This document shows, in pieces, positions 62,342-64,000 of a stretch of 64,000 bases of DNA. The notes beneath the pieces were generated by a model that did no database searches, was not told the origin of the DNA, and saw nothing but the letters and a program-made list of their open reading frames with translations. The stretch covers positions 62,001-126,000 of the forward strand of contig NZ_LXEI01000014.1 of NCBI RefSeq assembly GCF_001642835.1. The letters are read 5' to 3'. The stretch's first letter is position 1. Every line of letters starts with the position of its first letter. Source of the stretch: Pseudotamlana agarivorans (lineage in GTDB: Bacteria; Bacteroidota; Bacteroidia; Flavobacteriales; Flavobacteriaceae). Both the position numbers and the translations under genes were made by a program.

Positions 62342-63268
62342 CTATAGCTCTAACAATCCGTTTGTTTTTGCTACACCTTCAGCACTAGCTTTCATGTGTG
62401 CTTTTTCAGCATCACTTAAAGGAATATCAACTATTTTTTCGATACCATCTTTTCCTAATACTACTGGTACACCGATACAGATATCATTTAAACCATATTC
62501 TCCTTCAAGGAAAGTAGAACAAGGGAAAATCTTTTTCGTATCACAAGCAATAGCTTGTACCATTCCTGATACAGCTGCTCCAGGTGCGTACCATGCAGAA
62601 GTACCTAATAACTTCGTTAATGTTGCTCCACCAACTTTAGTATCTTCAGCAACTTGTGCTAAACGCTCTTCACTTAAGAATTCAGAAACTTTAATACTGT
62701 TTCTAGTAGCGTGACTTGTTAATGGCACCATACCTGTGTCACTATGTCCTCCAACTACCATTCCATCTACATCACTAATAGGCGCACCTAAAGCTTCTGC
62801 TAAACGGTATTTAAAACGAGCAGAATCTAAAGCACCACCCATACCAATAATTCTATTTTTTGGCATTCCTGTAGCTTTATGTGCTAAATAGGTCATGGTA
62901 TCCATTGGATTACTAACCACAATAAGAATCATGTTTGGAGAATGCTCAAGTAAACTTTTTGATACATTTTTAACAATACCAGCATTAATACCGATAAGCT
63001 CTTCACGAGTCATACCTGGTTTACGTGGAATCCCTGAAGTAATCACACAAATATCACTATTTGCTGTTTGGCTATAATCGTTAGTTACACCAGTTATTTT
63101 AGTATCAAAACCATTTAAAGATGCACATTGCATTAAATCCATTGCTTTTCCTTCAGCAAAACCTTCTTTAATATCAAGAATTACGACTTCTGAAGCGAAA
63201 TTTTTAATAGCAATATACTCAGCACAACTAGCACCTACTGCTCCTGCTCCTACTACAGTTACTTTCAT
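62342..63268 (-). CDS. mdh: Malate dehydrogenase
   Basis: A 308-residue NAD-dependent enzyme of the citric acid cycle. It has the cofactor motif GAGAVGASCAEYIA (7-20) and ITSGIPRKPGMTREELIGINAGI. The substrate/catalytic block is IGMGGALDSARFKYRLAEALGAPISDV, with MVVGGHSDTGMVPL holding the catalytic His (H174 region). The dinucleotide-binding form is the LDH-like type, as usual in Bacteroidota. Monocistronic; gene end shares a bidirectional terminator. Confidence 0.96.
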   Translation of the reverse strand: MKVTVVGAGAVGASCAEYIAIKNFASEVVILDIKEGFAEGKAMDLMQCASLNGFDTKITGVTNDYSQTANSDICVITSGIPRKPGMTREELIGINAGIVKNVSKSLLEHSPNMILIVVSNPMDTMTYLAHKATGMPKNRIIGMGGALDSARFKYRLAEALGAPISDVDGMVVGGHSDTGMVPLTSHATRNSIKVSEFLSEERLAQVAEDTKVGGATLTKLLGTSAWYAPGAAVSGMVQAIACDTKKIFPCSTFLEGEYGLNDICIGVPVVLGKDGIEKIVDIPLSDAEKAHMKASAEGVAKTNGLLEL

Positions 63269-63596
63269 TTTTTTTATTATTTATTATTAGTATTTAATTT
63301 GTTTTTAAGCTCGAAATACAACTCATTATAGTTCAAACCGTGCTAATTTACGAATTAAAACCCTTTTAATAAAAAAGTAATAGGCAATTCAATTCTTTTT
63401 TGAGAGTACCTAAAAATTTTATGTTAAAATTTCAGAAATTATCCATTAAGCGATCAAAATGCTGATTAAACCCAAATATTTTCATCAAACCGCTTTGAAT
63501 CTAAAAAAGTATGGCAAAAAAAATAACCCCATCACAAAAGTGATAGGGCTACAAATTTATCACTAAACACAAGGCTTAGTTATTTATAGGTTTTAT
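63269..63596. other. Intergenic region between gyrB and mdh
   Basis: 328 nt, very AT-rich. It holds the mdh promoter (no clear TAnnTTTG box seen) and the gyrB terminator described separately. No open frame is supported. Confidence 0.5.
63515..63549 (-). terminator. Terminator after gyrB
   Basis: On the minus strand CCCTATCAC-TTTT-GTGATGGGG gives a 9-bp stem with one G-U pair, followed by TTATTTTTTTT. Confidence 0.9.
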
Positions 63597-64000
63597 TTAT
63601 GCATCAATGTTAGCATAAATGGCATTTTTCTCAATAAAATCTCGACGAGGCGGTACCTCATCACCCATAAGCATAGAGAAAATTCTATCGGCTTCCGTAC
63701 CGTTATCAATCTGTACTAAACGCATGGTTCTAAATTCAGGGTTCATTGTGGTATCCCAAAGTTGTTCAGCATTCATCTCTCCAAGACCTTTATAACGTTG
63801 GATTTTTGAACCATCTCCAAACTCGGCAATAATAGCATCACGCTCCTTGTCCGACCAAGCATACTGCTTTTTAGCTCCTTTTTTAACTAAATATAAAGGT
63901 GGCGTTGCAATGTAAATATGTCCGTTTTCAATAAGCTCCTTCATATATCTAAAGAAGAAGGTTAAGATTAAGGTTGCAATGTGACTACCATCAATATCGG
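63597..64000 (-). CDS. gyrB: DNA gyrase subunit B, C-terminal part (5' cut by window)
   Basis: The frame runs off the right edge, so only about 134 codons of the 3' end are present. It reads DIDGSHIATLILTFFFRYMKELIENGHIYIATPPLYLVKKGAKK, then QRYKGLGEMNAEQLWDTTMNPEFRTMRLVQI, ending with RDFIEKNA. These are the TOPRIM metal-binding DxD(G)SHI, the PPLYxxKKG and the QRYKGLGEMNxxQLWETT signatures of GyrB/ParE. The intact ending suits GyrB. An internal ATG at 63942-63944 is not the true start. The protein supercoils DNA with GyrA. Confidence 0.9.
   Translation of the reverse strand, partial: DIDGSHIATLILTFFFRYMKELIENGHIYIATPPLYLVKKGAKKQYAWSDKERDAIIAEFGDGSKIQRYKGLGEMNAEQLWDTTMNPEFRTMRLVQIDNGTEADRIFSMLMGDEVPPRRDFIEKNAIYANIDA

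Overview
The window looks like chromosome from a marine member of the Flavobacteriaceae (Bacteroidota). The composition is AT-rich and ribosome-binding sites are weak. Several genes have a TAnnTTTG -7 promoter box, the form typical of this phylum. Three proteins end in type IX secretion (T9SS) sorting domains, there is a gliding-motility lipoprotein (GldI), and there is a GH86-type agarase/porphyranase for red-algal polysaccharide. The genus cannot be fixed from this stretch.

Layout. 1-10 kb: a partial NADP-binding oxidoreductase, an AI-2E family exporter, small stress-type proteins (Rho-N domain, CsbD), a YihY/BrkB membrane protein, a DUF4421-like outer-membrane protein, KDG kinase, a DUF3302-HlyD-TolC export operon and a luciferase-like monooxygenase. 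10-12.5 kb: tRNA-Ser(UGA), a nitroreductase and a KdnA-like sugar aminotransferase. 12.6-16.9 kb: an accessory island with a small three-repeat protein, a KAP-family P-loop NTPase, a DEDDh exonuclease carrying two in-frame stop codons, and a PD-(D/E)XK nuclease-like protein. It is one tight, overlapping operon followed by a structured non-coding block, and it is the best candidate here for an undescribed (defence-like) system. 17-30 kb: an APC permease, two metallopeptidases and a Sel1-repeat lipoprotein, then the T9SS cargo cluster (a small unknown, a two-module carbohydrate-binding-like protein, the GH86 enzyme), a broken Crp/Fnr regulator and tRNA-Pro(UGG).

30-42.5 kb: a PQQ sugar dehydrogenase with its cytochrome c; uridine kinase, a FtsB/DivIC-like protein and both methylmalonyl-CoA mutase subunits; then the housekeeping run parA-parB-DUF5683-dapB-lepB-WbqC-DUF6122. 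42.6-49.2 kb, minus strand: an EEP-family hydrolase, two rhomboid proteases, mutL, two small paralogous membrane proteins, ribH and a TPR membrane protein. 49.3-64 kb: recF-DUF721, a cold-shock gene, ndk, a run for lipoprotein and envelope maturation (DHH phosphoesterase, gldI, cyclophilin-FKBP fusion, lgt, DUF192), DUF2092/DUF6515/DUF748 envelope proteins, an arylsulfatase, malate dehydrogenase and the 3' end of gyrB.

Together the extracellular GH86, the T9SS proteins, the sulfatase and KDG kinase suggest a breakdown capacity for algal polysaccharides. They are scattered, however, and no SusC/SusD pair lies in the window. The rest is mostly core chromosome. Function calls rest on motifs and remembered family features, without database searches.
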